From Armillaria gallica (Eukaryota > Basidiomycota > Agaricomycetes > Agaricales > Physalacriaceae), in the NCBI GenBank assembly GCA_037576215.1, contig JBANDB010000001.1, positions 7,192,001 through 7,256,000 of the forward strand: a DNA stretch of 64,000 nucleotides, given 5' to 3'. Below the pieces are notes generated by a model. It did not search any database, was not told the DNA's origin, and was given only the letters and a program-made list of their open reading frames with translations. Made by a program: the position numbers and the translations under genes. Shown in pieces: positions 1 to 10,036 of this stretch (position 1 is its first letter; every line of letters begins with the position of its first letter).

Positions 1-540
1 CGGAAACGTTAGACATTCGCATCCAACTATCTTTGAGAGCTATTGAAACAGTCGGTATTCAGCTCATTCCCTACCAGATCCATCGATTCCGACGACTCGG
101 TGTTGAGGAGATGATGAATGGACCCTTCATCAAGATGGTTTCATTAGAACTGCATTCCTCGTCCGCAAGTCTGGATGACACTAGTGTATACCGTATACCC
201 CACTTCTGGACCTGCGCCCACCTTTCTTCAGCCAAATCCGCCTATGTTAGTTTTTCTAGTATAGATTAAAGGACACAGACGTTCATTTCTCTCCTTCGAA
301 CTGTGCTAAAGGGGACGCTTCCTTTTTGGTCATCTCCAGAGCTTTGGCGTCGAATATGCGCGAAGTTACTCCTGCACTTTTTCACGCACGACACGAGAAA
401 GGCATATCGGCCTGGAGGGAAGACATTAGAGGATGGCACGAGGATTTGTGCGACTTTGGGTCCCGAAGACGCGGGGAAGACTTCTGAGCTTGTCTCAATG
501 ATAGATCTCATACTAGCAAGAAAGGCGATGCTTTCCAGAT
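1..540. other. Left edge, no recognised gene
   Basis: Two short plus-strand reading frames (33-269 and 303-560) and one minus-strand frame (266-511) overlap here. None has a motif I recognise, and none shows a clear splice pattern that would join it into a longer protein. Only the last 80 bases or so (from about 455, around gacgcggggaagacttct) recur in A2b near 15915. Most of this stretch is therefore unique within the window. It may be the end of a gene that begins left of the window, but I cannot show this. Confidence 0.3.
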
Positions 541-2070
541 TGACAAAAGGATATTGGTAGAAATTCAGACCATAGCGGAATCCAGAATAGGTGGCCAGTC
601 CGCTTGTAGACAGACGTCTTGGTAGTGAGCAGAATCGTTGGCGAAAGTTGAATGCAAGAGCTGATATTGAGCGTCCAGCTCTGGGATATTACTAGCAGGA
701 TCCAGTGCTTTATTGCGACTAGCAATCATTTGGTTGGAATAGGATAGGACAGATACATAGCAGGACCCTGTAATCAACGACTTCTTTAGAAGGACCTTAT
801 GTAAATAATGGAGGAACATACATCCATCAAATAATAAGCTCGACGAAACTCATCGTACCCGCATGTCTGGCAAATCAGATTCGCAAAACAATCAACAGTC
901 TTGACCAATCGCAACGGATCGAATGGGCTCACGACCGAGTGAGGATCTCTGCAGAGCGCACGGTGTTCAACGAGAAAAAGACAACACGTGTGAATGCCCG
1001 CTGCGAGAGGACTGCATGACGACAAGTATCTTTGAGGCCGATCAGCGCTTTTGAACATCGATGTCAACGATTGGCAAGAAGCCTAGCAACTTACGAGCAG
1101 GATAAGAAAACCATAGAGCAATTCAATGAAGTAAAGAAACCTACCGAATAAAGAAACCCACACCTGCCCGGCCTCAGAACCCATCCATGTGAATTCTTCC
1201 TAATTTCTACGCACACACTTCTCCAGCCAATATCTACGCGCGCTATCCACGCAGTAGTATTGCCACGAGGAACTCTTCTGCCCTCCCCCAATGTCATATC
1301 TCTTCATCCGAAGAGCTGCGCATCGGAGGGCTCAACGGACATATCCACGAGACCCTTCGTGATCCTGCATATTCGCAGTATGAAGATCGCGAGAATCTGA
1401 TGACCCGTGCGTGGCGTTTCGTAGGCCGTGCCGACTCGGAGGTCTATGAGATTTGACAGCATCTACATGGTGGAGATACACGAGCCCGCTGAGTGTATTC
1501 CTTGCAGAGAGAGTCGGTTGATTGCTTGATAGCGACGGACAAAGACTGAATCGGAGACGTAAGGCAAGGTCATTTGAGGTGTATGTATCCGTAGATATGA
1601 TATACGATAAGGGCGTGGATTGATCGTGATGTTGCGCCAGACTGGGAATAATACGAGAGCGGAAGCTCAGAATTGATGCAGCGATACGTCCCAGTGAGCC
1701 CTTGTGAGATTTACGCGGCGGGATGACCAACGAGGTGAATAAAACCGCCGGCACTATGCTCTCTCGTGCACTGCTAAACGCTGCACCGTCAGAATCCCGA
1801 AATCAACAAAACAGTGGACGACGCACAAGAAGGGATCTTTTGAGGATGTAACGTAGAATCTTGTAACCTTCTGGGTGACCCTCCACGCGCTAGACATGTG
1901 CTCCTCGTGTCATGTTCTGAGCAGTCTGTTCTGGTTAGGTAAATCAAGAGAAATGGAGCGACGAAGGAGAGGAACGTACCGAATATTACTACGTCTACAC
2001 CCAGGATGTCACCTCAACAGAACACTCGACAGTGCTTGATGGCGCCATACACTCCACTGGTGACCGTCAT
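540..2070 (-). pseudogene. Family M gene, copy 1 (unknown membrane-like protein, decayed)
   Basis: I do not recognise this family. The start is taken at the ATG whose complement is 2068-2070, because all copies share a first exon encoding SGVYGA followed by a small-residue/hydrophobic stretch near LGV. An intron with GTACG donor follows, and then a conserved block recoverable here as RFYVTSSKDP then CFVDFGILT. A later exon (about 1095-1160) encodes a hydrophobic segment with LLYGFLILLV, probably membrane-spanning. Copy 1 has a TGA inside exon 1 and several other frame breaks, so it is a pseudogene. The layout of short hydrophobic exons recalls the many small Agaricomycete membrane proteins (for example DUF6534 types), but that is only a guess. 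Confidence 0.45.
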
Positions 2071-2541
2071 GGTATCTCTCCCTCGGTAGCGATCAAAAAG
2101 GTCGCATTTTAGTCGTTGTCGGTCCCCCGAAGTCAGGGAAGAGCCGAAGCTCAGGTCTGTATAAAAAATCAGACACAATCCACGAGCCAGGGAGAAATGA
2201 ACGCACAAGATTTCAGATATACGGGATCCATACAATCTGTCTTCGCTCTGACTCTCTCTCTCGATCAAAGACGTCTTCCAATGCCAAGAATCGGGTCCCC
2301 GAGGCGAAATCGACGGCTCTCGATCTCCACAGCAAGACACGGTAGCCACGCGAGAAGGAATACGAGCGCGCGCATATATCTCGTTCAAATCACAGAAAGA
2401 GGAATGAGGGTAGCGCAGAAGCCTTCAGAAGACATGGTGGTCTCATTCTGGGAGCAAGAATCGATGGCGTCCCAAAATGGTAGTCGCAATTTGTGCGGTC
2501 GGCGGGATGACTCCGGTTGATTTTGGGATTTTTTGGACAAT

Positions 2542-2918
2542 CACTGCTGGGACTGGTTCCTTTTCAGGACGGAAAAAGGTAATCTGAAAATGTTGTGACT
2601 TTTTGTTACCTTTGTATGCCGCAAAAACGGGATAAGGAAAACTCAATGAAAAACTTGTCCTTTTTAGCGCTCCTTTCGCGTGCCAAAAATAGCTGCTTTT
2701 CTATGAATGAAAAGCGGTTTCCTTTGTTCTGACCGCAGGAAACATGTTTTACATTCTGTTTTTCGAACTCTTTTCCTTACCTTAAAAGAGTACGTAAATG
2801 ATCCCGCCTTTCAACTTGTTTTTCTGAACTCGTTTTTACCTTTAGAAGATCGACTGAAATGTCACAACATTTTAAGGTCTCGTTTTTCCGATCGGAAAAT
2901 GTATCGGCCCCAGCAGTG
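2542..2918. mobile_element. Nested foldback (MITE-like) element
   Basis: Inverted arms of about 60 bases begin CACTGCTGG at 2542 and end with its complement at 2918. Further in, both arms carry an AAAATGTTGTGAC motif. Several T-rich, CTTTT-containing blocks lie between the arms. It sits wholly inside the 1.43 kb element, so it either inserted later or is part of that element's structure. No target-site duplication was resolved. Confidence 0.55.
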
Positions 2919-3649
2919 AATGGTGACAATCATGCCACAACTTCCTGGGCTTCCCTCCACAACTACTGTGGTCCCACCGCCACCTTTAACTATGAAGTAC
3001 AACCCATCGAAGTCTTCCCAGTGAGCGAGACAACACTGTTCAGGACATGGGAGAGGAGAAGGATGATCTAGATTGCAAACCGTTCTCAACTTGGCAGCAA
3101 GTGCCGGTGCGTTCTAACTCATCTTTTCTCATGTCTACTGAAATCCTGTGTAGAAAAATATGAAGAAGAGACCTGTAATCTAGAAGTTGGCCTCCGACCT
3201 TAATACATGACTTAATTGTGAACGTGTCTAGTTTGAATCTGAAGCTCCAAACCACCGGCAAACGCGTCCAACTCTTCTAAGTTCGCGGTCCACATCAGCT
3301 AACGAGATGGCTTGTACGCTGGAAAGAATCAGGTTGTTGTTATGGATATTGAAGTTTTGCGCGTGTTTAACAAACTCGGTATTCGAACCTATGACAGTAA
3401 AGCAGTGGCCTAGAATACTTGCTTACACGTTGATCGCTTTCGGGGCCAACTCTAGTCTCTGGTGAGTCTGGTCGGAAATGAATGTTAGATATTGTAAATG
3501 GGCGGTGAGCCTGATAACGAAGAGAAAAACAGGTGAACCCGCATGACATTGAGAAGTTAAGAGGTGACCGCGAGGTTACTAAACAGACCCCACTGCGGCC
3601 AATATGTCAACAGTCGCGTCGTCGCAAGTCCAAAATTATGCGGACCGAT

Positions 3650-3839
3650 CACAGTTGGGGGGCGACCATTTTGGGCAGGTCAAAATAGAATCAAGGTGCG
3701 AAATGTCGGATTTTACCTCAGTCAAAATCGGGGGAATTCCTCAATAAGGAAATATCGAAGGATTTTGCCTCGCCCAAAATCCTCATCTCGGATTTTGATT
3801 CTATTTTGACCATCCAAAAATAGTCGCCAACCAGCTGTG
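3650..3839. mobile_element. 190 bp MITE with long inverted repeats
   Basis: The left arm starts CACAGTTGGGGGGCGACC and both arms share the exact block GGTCAAAATAGAATCAA. The whole element can fold into a hairpin. GAT flanks both ends (3647-3649 and 3840-3842), which may be a 3 bp target duplication. It is nested in the 1.43 kb element, near its right end. No coding capacity is seen. Confidence 0.65.
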
Positions 3840-3949
3840 GATGTGGCACTGGCAGTGCAATACGTGGACGGTGGCATGACCTTGCGTCATTGTGCAAAAA
3901 TCAACCGGAGTCGTCCCGCCGACCGCAAATTTGTCCACTTTACCGCCTT

Positions 3950-5110
3950 CTATCCGTCATCTATTCTTGCCTGGGTGCTATTTTCACGCGTTTTCGACTA
4001 CGTTCCTGCCATGATAAATGCTCCACGCGCGATGCATCTTTTTGGACCAGCGAGATTCAAGTGACCTATCGCCGCGGAGGCATTGCGGCGTCCGGGAACA
4101 TTGAAGCTGGGGAATGATAACGAAATTCAATGCAACGTTCCAAGGCCTCGGGTTCCTCACTGTACTTCCTTTCACAGCGGCTCCGGGTCATGTTGGTGAA
4201 GCAAGCATATGTAACTGCGCCGGATCTTTACTCGATGTTCACTGATATATTCATGTTAGGCGCCCACTGGCATATCCTTCTCTAAGCCAGTCATACGTCA
4301 TACCTGTACTTAGGTTCAACGCCTGGTACGTTGACACGTTCAAAGCAAAGCCAATGTTCCGAAGAACATGACACTGAGGCCTGAGCGCTTGCTCGAGCTC
4401 CTGGCAGCTACAGTTACTGCTGTGCAATTGCTGCAGAACAATGCTGCCGTGAAATCGTCCGTATTTACGTTATTCTATCGCTAACCTAGGTCCGTATCTC
4501 TGACAGTGATCTTCTCAGGTAGGACAGCCTTCAGTCCGCTTCCTGATTATCGATGCTCACACTCGTGATTGTCCCGTGGTAGAGCCTGTTGATGTGCCAT
4601 AAGCGTGCATATACATCAGAAACATGTCTTCGCACATACATTTTTAGGAACATATAGGTTTGTGCTCGAGCTACAAAGAAACTCAGGACGCTAACTTGTC
4701 ATCAGCTCCATTCACCCGGAACATGATATCTCAGGCATTGGGTCCCACAACCTTAAATCCAGGTCCTCGTTCATCACCAGCTTGCACGGCATCTATGCCC
4801 AGGAAGATTGTGTCAGGGCGATGGTATTTTCGAATGGGAAACTCATCTCGAGCGAAGTATTCCGAAGTAATGGCCCTTCGCATCAAGCGAGATAGCAACA
4901 AGATTAAGGACCGATATCACTACCGCCCGTCAACCTTGACAGGAATCCAGGAAGACAGCGCTTCTGTTACCACAGCTAATTGTAATCATCTTTGTATTAT
5001 GTATACTGAAACTATCTTTTTTCGTATCTGCAGACTCATCATAATACATATCGCCAGAAAGAGCGTCATCAGCAGCACGGAATTAGCCTGTGGTTGCTCG
5101 ACTTGACAAG
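3950..5110 (+). pseudogene. Family P gene, copy 1 (unknown, spliced, decayed)
   Basis: I do not recognise the product. Comparing the three copies reveals conserved exons even though single frames are short. One exon (about 4355-4450) reads LRPERLLELLAATVTAV in copies 1 to 3 with few changes. The next, after an intron ending in CAG, contains RFLIIDAHTRD. A third (about 4700-4880) contains VRAMVFSNGKLISSEVF in copies 1 and 2, and VRAIAYSSRKLIS in copy 3. Amino-acid conservation exceeding base conservation supports past coding. Copies 1 and 2 are identical across 4746-5034. In-frame stops after the third exon suggest decay or a missed intron. Confidence 0.45.
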
Positions 5111-5750
5111 CCTACTCTCTGACCTCTTATCGACGTGAAATGAGGTTGATCCGTCCATCGTGTGAATAAGTGCACTTTTACTACTCCCATCAGTCACTGA
5201 TGTTCGTTACTCTCACAGTTGCTGTTCACAATGGCGGGTGTCAAACAGGTTGCTTCTCAGATTCTCTTGTATCGCGTTCGCTGATATATCATATCTTTGA
5301 ACCGGTGATGTTTAGACACAAAATGTTGTGCAATTCGTGGAATGACACTGCCCTAATCACGGGCCTGAAGCGATTGTTCGGCCCGACCTCAAAGATGAAG
5401 AACACGAGATACTAAATGACTACATCAATCAAGCGTCGTCATTGGTTCTCAAGCATGCCTTTGTGTGCACAGCACCACCAAAAATACATTCACATCTATC
5501 TTGATCCACAGCTTTGAGGCTATTTTGCCGAATTGAAAGCACAAGCGATAGCTGGGGAGGCAATGCAAAGACGTGTTCGACATGCTGTCCCTTCCTCTTA
5601 GTTTCTTGCGGATGAGTTATCCCCGATCATTCTGGAATCTGGACTTGGTTCGCGCATTGCCACGTGACAGTCTGAGTAAGCACTGTAGACTTTGCCACGT
5701 ACTTAAACACCAGCACGGAAAGTGCTGTCCCCCTAATATCGCACCCACGC
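5110..5750. other. A1 tail, no recognised gene
   Basis: Repeated in A2b (about 19395-20000), A3 (about 45570-45885 and 46840-47420) and A4 (49590-49910). It holds short open frames only. The block gcgagatactaaatgact at about 5405 is the site where a solo LTR has inserted in A3. I see no promoter or terminator signal I can defend. Confidence 0.4.
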
Positions 5751-5753
5751 CAC

Positions 5754-5957
5754 ATGGGACCATCAGCCCGTCCTGTAGCTGGCAGCGGAGGCAACAAGCC
5801 CAAGCCCCTCCTGAGATCTCTTCTAGGTTCTCATGGGGGAGGCCCAAGCCAACGTGTGCGCATCCCCTCTATCATGAAGCCTAATAAGGTTTCTCAGCCC
5901 AAGGCCAATGCTCCGTCTAATGACGATACAAAATCTTCAAAAAAATCTGCACGTTAA
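5754..5957 (+). CDS. Small conserved basic ORF upstream of DUF6535 gene, copy 1
   Basis: This 67-residue frame ends in a Lys/Ser-rich tail (NDDTKSSKKSAR). The copy in unit 2 (33311-33520) keeps the same frame over MKP-K-SQP and DTKSS-KSA despite many base changes. That points to a real peptide or to the first exon of a longer gene. Nothing downstream gives a convincing second exon. It lies on the same strand as, and 4 kb upstream of, the DUF6535 gene; in unit 2 the gap is only 0.8 kb. No known domain is seen. Confidence 0.35.
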   Translation: MGPSARPVAGSGGNKPKPLLRSLLGSHGGGPSQRVRIPSIMKPNKVSQPKANAPSNDDTKSSKKSAR

Positions 5958-5959
5958 TT

Positions 5960-6593
5960 GTTACTCCGTTGACTCCGATTGGTGTTGTCATCCGGAGCAC
6001 ACCAGTAGCCAACCTCTGTGTGGAGCAACTGCTTTGTATATTGTAAGCAGAAGGGTGATTTTGTTTCATAGAGACGCCGCAAAACTAAATGTATTTAGAA
6101 AGGACACCAATAATCCAAAGCAATGCACAATGGGAACTGACAGGCTCATAGATGTACACAAACAAACATCTACTTGGCGAGCACCGTATAGAGCGATGCA
6201 CCTGTAACTATAGATACCGGAATTCCAGATTTTCTTTCGTCTTTTTCTTACATTTTTACCTTCACGTTGTCCCTCTAATGTACTACTTTCACGTACAAAT
6301 ATACTGGTTAACATTGTTATAACTTATATTATAGAAAACCGCATGATGTAAGTATGATTATGAAAATCATAAAGTCTCCACATGGCTTTTGGTTGAGTAA
6401 CAGATTATATGCTGTGATCACTGTCGACCAATTAAGCCAATATTAACGGTACCCCACTGCTTGAAGGGGTATATATATTATATAAATGTGTGGACGTCAT
6501 GGTATGCCCTAATAGGTGTCATAGTTTGGTCAGTGCTAGCCAGCCCTTCCTGCCTGAGTTTCAGTCGTTCCAACCAGGACTGACCTCTGAATT
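5960..6593. other. Part B intergenic sequence, unit 1
   Basis: Aligns to 33470-34100 in unit 2, including gattatatgctgtgat and a GGTACCCC block followed by a short TATA-rich stretch. No gene is recognised. The alignment breaks near 6594, where a 3.2 kb insertion begins. Confidence 0.5.
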
Positions 6594-9500
6594 ACCGAGT
6601 TTACAAGGATTCGTTCATTTGTGCTACATTTTGCCCTGGACCCTGCATTTTAAGTTTTACCTTAGAATTGAACATGACCAAATAAAGGCCCTTTTATAGA
6701 CAGTTGCTTTTAGAATGTTAATTGTGCTAAGTAAATTAGCGGGCAGCGACTTTTTTCTTACTTATTGTATGGAAGATTTATCAAAGAATGTATCCCACTA
6801 AAATTCAGGCCCTTGGAGGGTGAGAATAGATTACAGGATGAGTGTCGAGCATCCATTTGAACTCGCCACAGCCCAATCAACTGAGCACCGATTGAGTGGC
6901 TGTGCCACTACTTTTCATAGTCTTTTACCACCACCTCCCACTGCCATGATGCCCATCTGCTCCTAGAACAGCCTCCTGGTTGGTGTAAAAAGGTATGTTA
7001 TTATTATTTTGATGTTTACTTATCTTTTTAGGTACATTTTACACATCCGGTGGCCCCAAGAGCCTCAGATAGTGATTATTCCCCCCTCCAAACAGATTGA
7101 CAATCGGCCATCATCTGAAAGTAGGGGCATGGTCAATTGGAAAAGAGCCATGACGATGACGACGATGACAAGGGTGATAATGAGACAACTGAAGGATCTC
7201 TAAGACAACGCACGGCCATGGTGGAGAAATTGGGGAGATGGTCAAGGATCCAGGAGTGTGGGAAATGACTGGAATGATTGAGTGGGATGGCAGGAGGAGG
7301 CCTGGGACCCCAATGGCTGACAATGACGACAGTGAACATGCCCTTTTGGGCATCAATCAATGAGTGAATGGTGCACTGGACGTGCCAAGAGCTATGGCTA
7401 TGTGACTACCCTGGCATGCACCGCTGCCCACCCCATCCCTGTCCAACATCAAGCTGCCCCATGCCACCTAGCTTGCCTACAAAACTCAAATTCTTGCATC
7501 TCCCATTCTTTGAGTGGGGGATTGTGAATCTGAAGTTTTTCTTCTTTCCAGATGCTGCCATCACCATCTGCCTGCTCCCTATCCTGACCTCCACCTTTCA
7601 TACCCCATATGATCCCCTACAGCAGGGCCATCATGGCCAGGACCTCACCACCCCCGTTTGTTGCAATGGGGAATGTAGTGGTGAGGTTTATTTCTCCCTC
7701 TGACCCTGTCATCGCCATTAAACCGCAGTTGACTCTGTCGCACAGCCATCTTCCACACCCCACTAGCCAAATGGCACCTATGCCACTCCATGGCCTCACG
7801 TTTTGATGGCTATGGTATTGGAGTATGTGGCTGCATGAGTTGTTGGGATCGGTTACCCACATCGGCCATACCTGGTGGTACCTTTCATTACCATTTTCAA
7901 TTCCTTTTCCTTCTTTACCATTTACCTTCATGTCGACATACATAGGCTAAACGAGTTGCATCCTTGTGCCCTCCCATGCTCGAACTACAACATACGGTCC
8001 CAAGGTTGCTGATGACGCTATGCCCATGGCTATCTGTACTCTCAACACCCTGCCATACCCTGTCCAATGGCTTTCCTCTATTTTGCCACATCATGCATCA
8101 CCTTTGGCTCATCTTTGACCACAACCGCTGCCACCTCTACCTCGACCACCTTGGAATGTATGCCAGGTCCGCAACTACTCTCATTTGTCTACCACAAGTA
8201 TTCTCACTCATATCGAATGCACATATGCAGTGGACCCAACCCTAAGAAGCCATTTCCAAGACGAAGCGCGGTCACACCGTGAGCCAGAAATTTGTGTGTA
8301 GATGGTAAGTCTTTCCATATTTCCAGTTGACTGCTTCATTTGTTCTTGTAGGTCTTTTGGAGTAGCAGTAGGTTAATGCTGATGAAGACAGTTCTGATAC
8401 ATGTCGACATCAGCAGTGACTGGTTATGGCTTTAATGGCTTTTGAACAGCTTCTACAACGACCAGGGCAGTGCAGCAGCAGCAACAACAAAGATCAAGGG
8501 GTATACAAGAGTGGCTTTGCCCTCAGACATGGAGTCAAGGATATGGAATTGATATACACTGGGAGCGACTCAGTGACAACATGGGTTCCTGACTGGGATC
8601 TCAACAGACAGTCAATTCTTGGCAGTATTGATAGCGAGACATGAGAAGGTGAGTTCTTGGGAGATTCTGAATATATGGGCTGACTTTGTCGATACAATAT
8701 GTTGACCACTGACTGGGTATATGTTCATGCTATGCAGGTCTATGACTACTGCCGAATGCAACAGTATAGGGAGATTCCCAATATCTGTCATGCTCTGATG
8801 GTGCCCTCTCGAATGGATCCCAGTAAGTGCTTGCTTTTGCATATGCCTGATGGATACATCTAAACAGTAGGACCTCCTGCTCTTCTTTGGTGGTCCAATA
8901 TTCAAGCTCATTCAATGCCTCCCAGCCATGCCCTCTCACATACCAATAGTCCATTTGCACAATGGTATGTTTTTTCTTGTCCTTGGTATCTGATTTCTGC
9001 TGGTCCTAGTTTTCTTTCTGGTATTTCTGGTTGCTGGGGGACTGCGCTTCTGCACTGAGCTTGATGGCATCGTTGATTCTTCATCTGGGGGAGGTAATGA
9101 TGAAGGAGTCAATTAGCATCTGTAGATGATGTGTATTATAGTCACGTAGAGTTTGCAATACATGGTGCTTATACTTCTTAGTATAACCTGGCTGATAGGC
9201 CTGTTGCCCTGTATGCAGAATAACTGCCCAACTATACAAGAGCATTATCCAGCTAATATTGAGGGAATGGGTGGTCTAAAAGGCAAATAATATGGAGGCA
9301 GTTATTTCAAAGTGATCCAGTAATTATACCTTGTTTATAGGGTGTAACCTCCTTATATTGGCTGTCAATTTTTTGGGGCAAAGTCCGGTGTAGTGACCAA
9401 CACCATCGGGATCTACCACTTGCCCCAGACTCACTGAGAGTGCCATCTTGGGTATCCCCGGAGCCCGATTTTTGACATATTCCGGGTTCCCCATCAATAT

Positions 9501-9803
9501 GAATGACCAGCTTAAATCATCATTCTACTTAACTCTTTCACTGGCCCGGTACCCTTTCCAGTGTTTCCATGCAAGATGCTATACCTGTAGAAGAATAGTC
9601 AGTCAGGGGTAAACTAATGTGGGTCTCAATTACGCTAAAATCAAGTTTAATATACCCTGCAATAGTGCACGAATGTTATGCACAGGAGCTGTAAAAAAAG
9701 AAAATACCTAAGTATCCTTATTCCTGTGCTGCCAGTCACTGACTCACTGCTGGACTTCAAAGTTCGGACTTGTACCTGCCGTGCTCGCAACGGCCCACTT
9801 CGG
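6594..9803. mobile_element. 3.2 kb insertion in part B of unit 1, type unknown
   Basis: Unit 2 runs directly from gaccagggctgacc to gtagatcaggg (about 34080-34120), whereas unit 1 has 3.2 kb between the matching points. The edges begin and end with a CCGA-type sequence, and TA-containing flanks could be a 2-3 bp target duplication, but long inverted repeats are not obvious. Inside are CA-rich stretches and spliced-looking fragments. One fragment (about 8630-8960) reads VYDYCRMQQYREIPN between plausible introns. No complete transposase is recognised, so it is probably a decayed or non-autonomous element. Confidence 0.5.
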
Positions 9804-10036
9804 CTAAGTAGATCAGGGTTTGATCAGGCCTGGGGACCCGGGTATTCCTGCATCTTGGTGCATAGTACTTGTAAGCATCGAGCGATGCATCATGATTCGT
9901 GAATCATGTTCAAGCACGACCCGACCCACCCTAGATCATGATTTATGATAGGAGCGGCAGAGGCGACCCACATCGCAGATATCACGTGCACATTCGGCTA
10001 CACCCGCCACTCCACCTCTCTATTAGCATCTACGAT

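Larger units (their letters stand above)
2494..3927. mobile_element. 1.43 kb DNA element with 32 bp terminal inverted repeats
   Basis: The left end reads TGCGGTCGGCGGGATGACTC and the right end is its reverse complement with one mismatch; the match runs about 32 bases. The flanks repeat AATTTG (2488-2493 and 3928-3933), and the paralogous site in A2b near 18285 reads caatttgtccac without the insert. The insertion is therefore directly shown. No transposase ORF is visible, so it is non-autonomous. The superfamily is not assigned: a 6 bp target duplication with this terminus does not match one I know. Two smaller foldback elements are nested inside it. Confidence 0.85.
1..5575. repeat. Locus unit part A, copy 1 (A1)
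   Basis: This is the first copy of a duplicated segment. It aligns by eye to 14300-15910 (A2a), 15911-20048 (A2b), 42540-47420 (A3) and 47560-49910 (A4). Landmarks in the same order are a minus-strand family M gene, a shared upstream region ending in a CCCAAAATGG-like block, a plus-strand family P gene, and a tail reading catgctgtccctt. Flanking parts differ between copies by roughly ten percent plus indels. Within A1, a 1.43 kb transposon sits in the shared upstream region. The left edge lies outside the window, so the full unit size is unknown. Confidence 0.8.

Noticed and set aside
540..2070. Firm assignment of family M to DUF6534
   Set aside because: Short hydrophobic exons are suggestive, but the conserved block around CFVEFGILT does not match the family as I know it.
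4785..4880. WD40 repeat in family P (VRAMVFSNGKLIS resembles a WD40 strand)
   Set aside because: Only one motif is present and no WD or GH dipeptides occur at the right spacing. The similarity is too short to name.
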